Of a stretch of 64,000 bases of DNA, positions 62,895 through 64,000 are shown piece after piece (position 1 is the first letter of the stretch; each line of letters opens with the position of its first letter). Below the pieces are notes generated by a model, which saw nothing but the letters and a program-made list of their open reading frames with translations, was not told the origin of the DNA and did no database searches. The translations under genes and the position numbers were made by a program. Source of the stretch: Streptomyces abyssalis (GTDB lineage: Bacteria > Actinomycetota > Actinomycetes > Streptomycetales > Streptomycetaceae); assembly GCF_001751365.1 (NCBI RefSeq), contig NZ_LJGT01000040.1, positions 1,097,696-1,161,695 of the forward strand. Direction: 5' to 3'.

Positions 62895-63869
62895 TCATCG
62901 GGATGTCCGGCCTTCCAGGAGCCCTGCGGCGAAGGCGTCGGTCTCGGCGCGGTGCGGCATGGACGCGGACGCTCCGGCTCGCTGTACGGACAGGGCGGCG
63001 GCGGCCGACGCCCAGGCCAGGGCGTCCTGTACGGGGCGGCCCTCGCCGCGGGCCACGGCCAGCGCGCCCACGAAGGTGTCCCCGGCGGCGGTGGTGTCCT
63101 CGGCCTTCACGCGGGGAGCCGGTACATGCACCGGCTCCGCGTCCCGTACGGCGTACAGCGAGCCCTTCGCGCCGAGCGTGATGACGGCCTCGGGCACGGA
63201 GGCGAGCAGGGCGGACGCCGCGTCGTACGGGTCGGACTTGCCGGTGAGGACGGCCGCTTCGTGTTCGTTGGGGACCAACAGGTCGGTGACGGCGAGAAGT
63301 TCGGGGGGCAGGGGCTGTGCGGGTGCGGGAGTGAGCACGACGCGGACGCCGTGCTCGCGTGCCGCGTGTGCCGCCGCGAGCACGCCCGTCAGGGGGATCT
63401 CCAGCTGCAGGAGCAGCGCGTCGGCGGCGGCGATGCGGCGCTCGTCGCCGTGGGCGAGGCCGTCGACGGTGCCGTTGGCGCCCGGTACGACGACGATCGA
63501 GTTGGCCCCTTCGCCGTCCACGACGATGTGAGCGGTGCCGCTCTCACCTTCGACGGTGCGCAGACCGCCGGTGTCCACGCCCGCCTCCGTGAGCGACGCC
63601 CGCAGGCGCACCCCGAAGTCGTCCTCCCCGACCGCACCGATCATCGAGACGGCACCGCCCGAACGGGCCGCGGCCACGGCCTGGTTGGCGCCCTTGCCGC
63701 CGGGGACGGTGCGGAAGGCGTGACCGGTGACGGTCTCGCCGCGCCGGGGCGCGGTCGCGACGTACGCGACGAGGTCCATGTTGGTGCTGCCCAGCACCGT
63801 GATGGCCGGTGCGGCAAGGGCCGGCGGTGACGTCGGGGCCGGCGTCGGGGCCGGCGTCGTGGGAGTCAC
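62895..63869 (-). CDS. rbsK: Ribokinase
   Basis: RbsK phosphorylates ribose at O5. The 324-residue PfkB-family protein has ITVLGSTNMDLVAYV, TVPGGKGANQAVAAARSGG, MIGAVGEDDFGVRL, VVVPGANGTVDG, VLTPAPAQPLPPELL, NEHEAAVLTG, and the anion hole and base DTTAAGDTFVGALA. GTG at 63869 overlaps the stop of the upstream gene (GTGA) and has AGGAGAT upstream. A Pro/Thr-rich tail of about 20 residues precedes the fold. Confidence 0.92.
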   Translation of the reverse strand: MTPTTPAPTPAPTSPPALAAPAITVLGSTNMDLVAYVATAPRRGETVTGHAFRTVPGGKGANQAVAAARSGGAVSMIGAVGEDDFGVRLRASLTEAGVDTGGLRTVEGESGTAHIVVDGEGANSIVVVPGANGTVDGLAHGDERRIAAADALLLQLEIPLTGVLAAAHAAREHGVRVVLTPAPAQPLPPELLAVTDLLVPNEHEAAVLTGKSDPYDAASALLASVPEAVITLGAKGSLYAVRDAEPVHVPAPRVKAEDTTAAGDTFVGALAVARGEGRPVQDALAWASAAAALSVQRAGASASMPHRAETDAFAAGLLEGRTSR

Positions 63870-64000
63870 GGTGCGGGGATCTCCTGTCGGTCCGTGGACG
63901 GGCGGGGGAGTGGGAGTGCGAGATCGCAGGTGAGGCGGGCGAGGGTGTCGAAGCCGGTTCCGTCGAAACCGCCGACGCTCGTGGCCAGGCGGTTCTTCAG
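63866..64000 (-). CDS. C-terminal end of an unidentified gene
   Basis: The last 44 codons of a minus-strand gene continue past the window edge and end in CDLALPLPRPSTDRQEIPAP. The stop overlaps the rbsK GTG, so it is cotranscribed with rbsK. Such positions are often held by sugar or nucleoside hydrolases, but nothing in the visible part identifies it. Confidence 0.7.
   Translation of the reverse strand: MKNRLATSVGGFDGTGFDTLARLTCDLALPLPRPSTDRQEIPAP

Overview
The window is chromosomal DNA of a high-GC actinomycete, almost certainly Streptomyces or a close relative. The reasons are very high GC in third codon positions, frequent GTG and occasional TTG starts, four-base GTGA/ATGA overlaps between genes, a division cluster murG-ftsQ-ftsZ-pgeF-yggS-sepF-yggT-divIVA, a his cluster that uses PriA, the actinomycete gene trpM, and a Cvn conservon. 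From memory the core gene order follows the Streptomyces coelicolor chromosome from murG to lgt. That comparison is recall, not a search.

Layout. 1-7.2 kb (+): end of the cell wall and division cluster, closed by a strong terminator. 7.4-10.9 kb (-): ileS with a T-box leader. 11-15.2 kb (+): TraR/DksA-like protein with a histone H1-like tail, lspA, rluD-type pseudouridine synthase, CPA1 antiporter. 15.2-22.2 kb (mostly -): MscS-type channel, secreted PhoD phosphatase, DsbA-like protein, membrane protein, DUF2252 protein. 22.4-31.1 kb (+): dnaE, NYN-domain protein, a two-gene ABC exporter, a membrane protein. 31.2-34.4 kb (-): YbaK, LON-domain protein, a repeat-rich membrane protein. 34.6-41.3 kb (+): hisD-hisC-hisB-orf-hisH-priA-ridA-hisF. 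41.3-51.1 kb (-): a block that looks accessory, made of a non-canonical P450 plus conservon cvnABCD, a DinB-like protein, and a LysR/Rieske/FGGY-kinase/desaturase group. 51.3-58.6 kb (+): hisI-trpE, three small membrane proteins, trpC-trpM-trpB-trpA. 58.6-60.6 kb (+): second DsbA-like protein and lgt. 60.7-64 kb (-): ribokinase, family III CoA-transferase, CoA-ester lyase, and the end of one more gene.

How the genes fit together. FtsQ, FtsZ, SepF and DivIVA serve septation and polar growth. LspA and Lgt are two steps of lipoprotein maturation. The his and trp genes are linked through hisI-trpE and through PriA, which in actinobacteria supplies both HisA and TrpF activity; no trpF is visible here. 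The conservon proteins form a membrane GTPase signalling module with a P450.

The most striking features are these. A 675-bp array (23 identical and 2 variant copies of a 27-bp unit) sits inside the 3' end of hisD and adds 225 residues of an Ala-Gly-Gly-Glu-Pro-Arg-Gly-Arg-Gly repeat. IleS has a Gly-Ala-His-His signature in place of the class I HxGH motif. The P450 lacks ExxR. A perfect T-N11-A dyad stands ahead of the desaturase gene. Tandem arrays at several stop codons place TGA in all three frames. No tRNA, rRNA, insertion sequence, integrase, prophage or CRISPR array was recognised.
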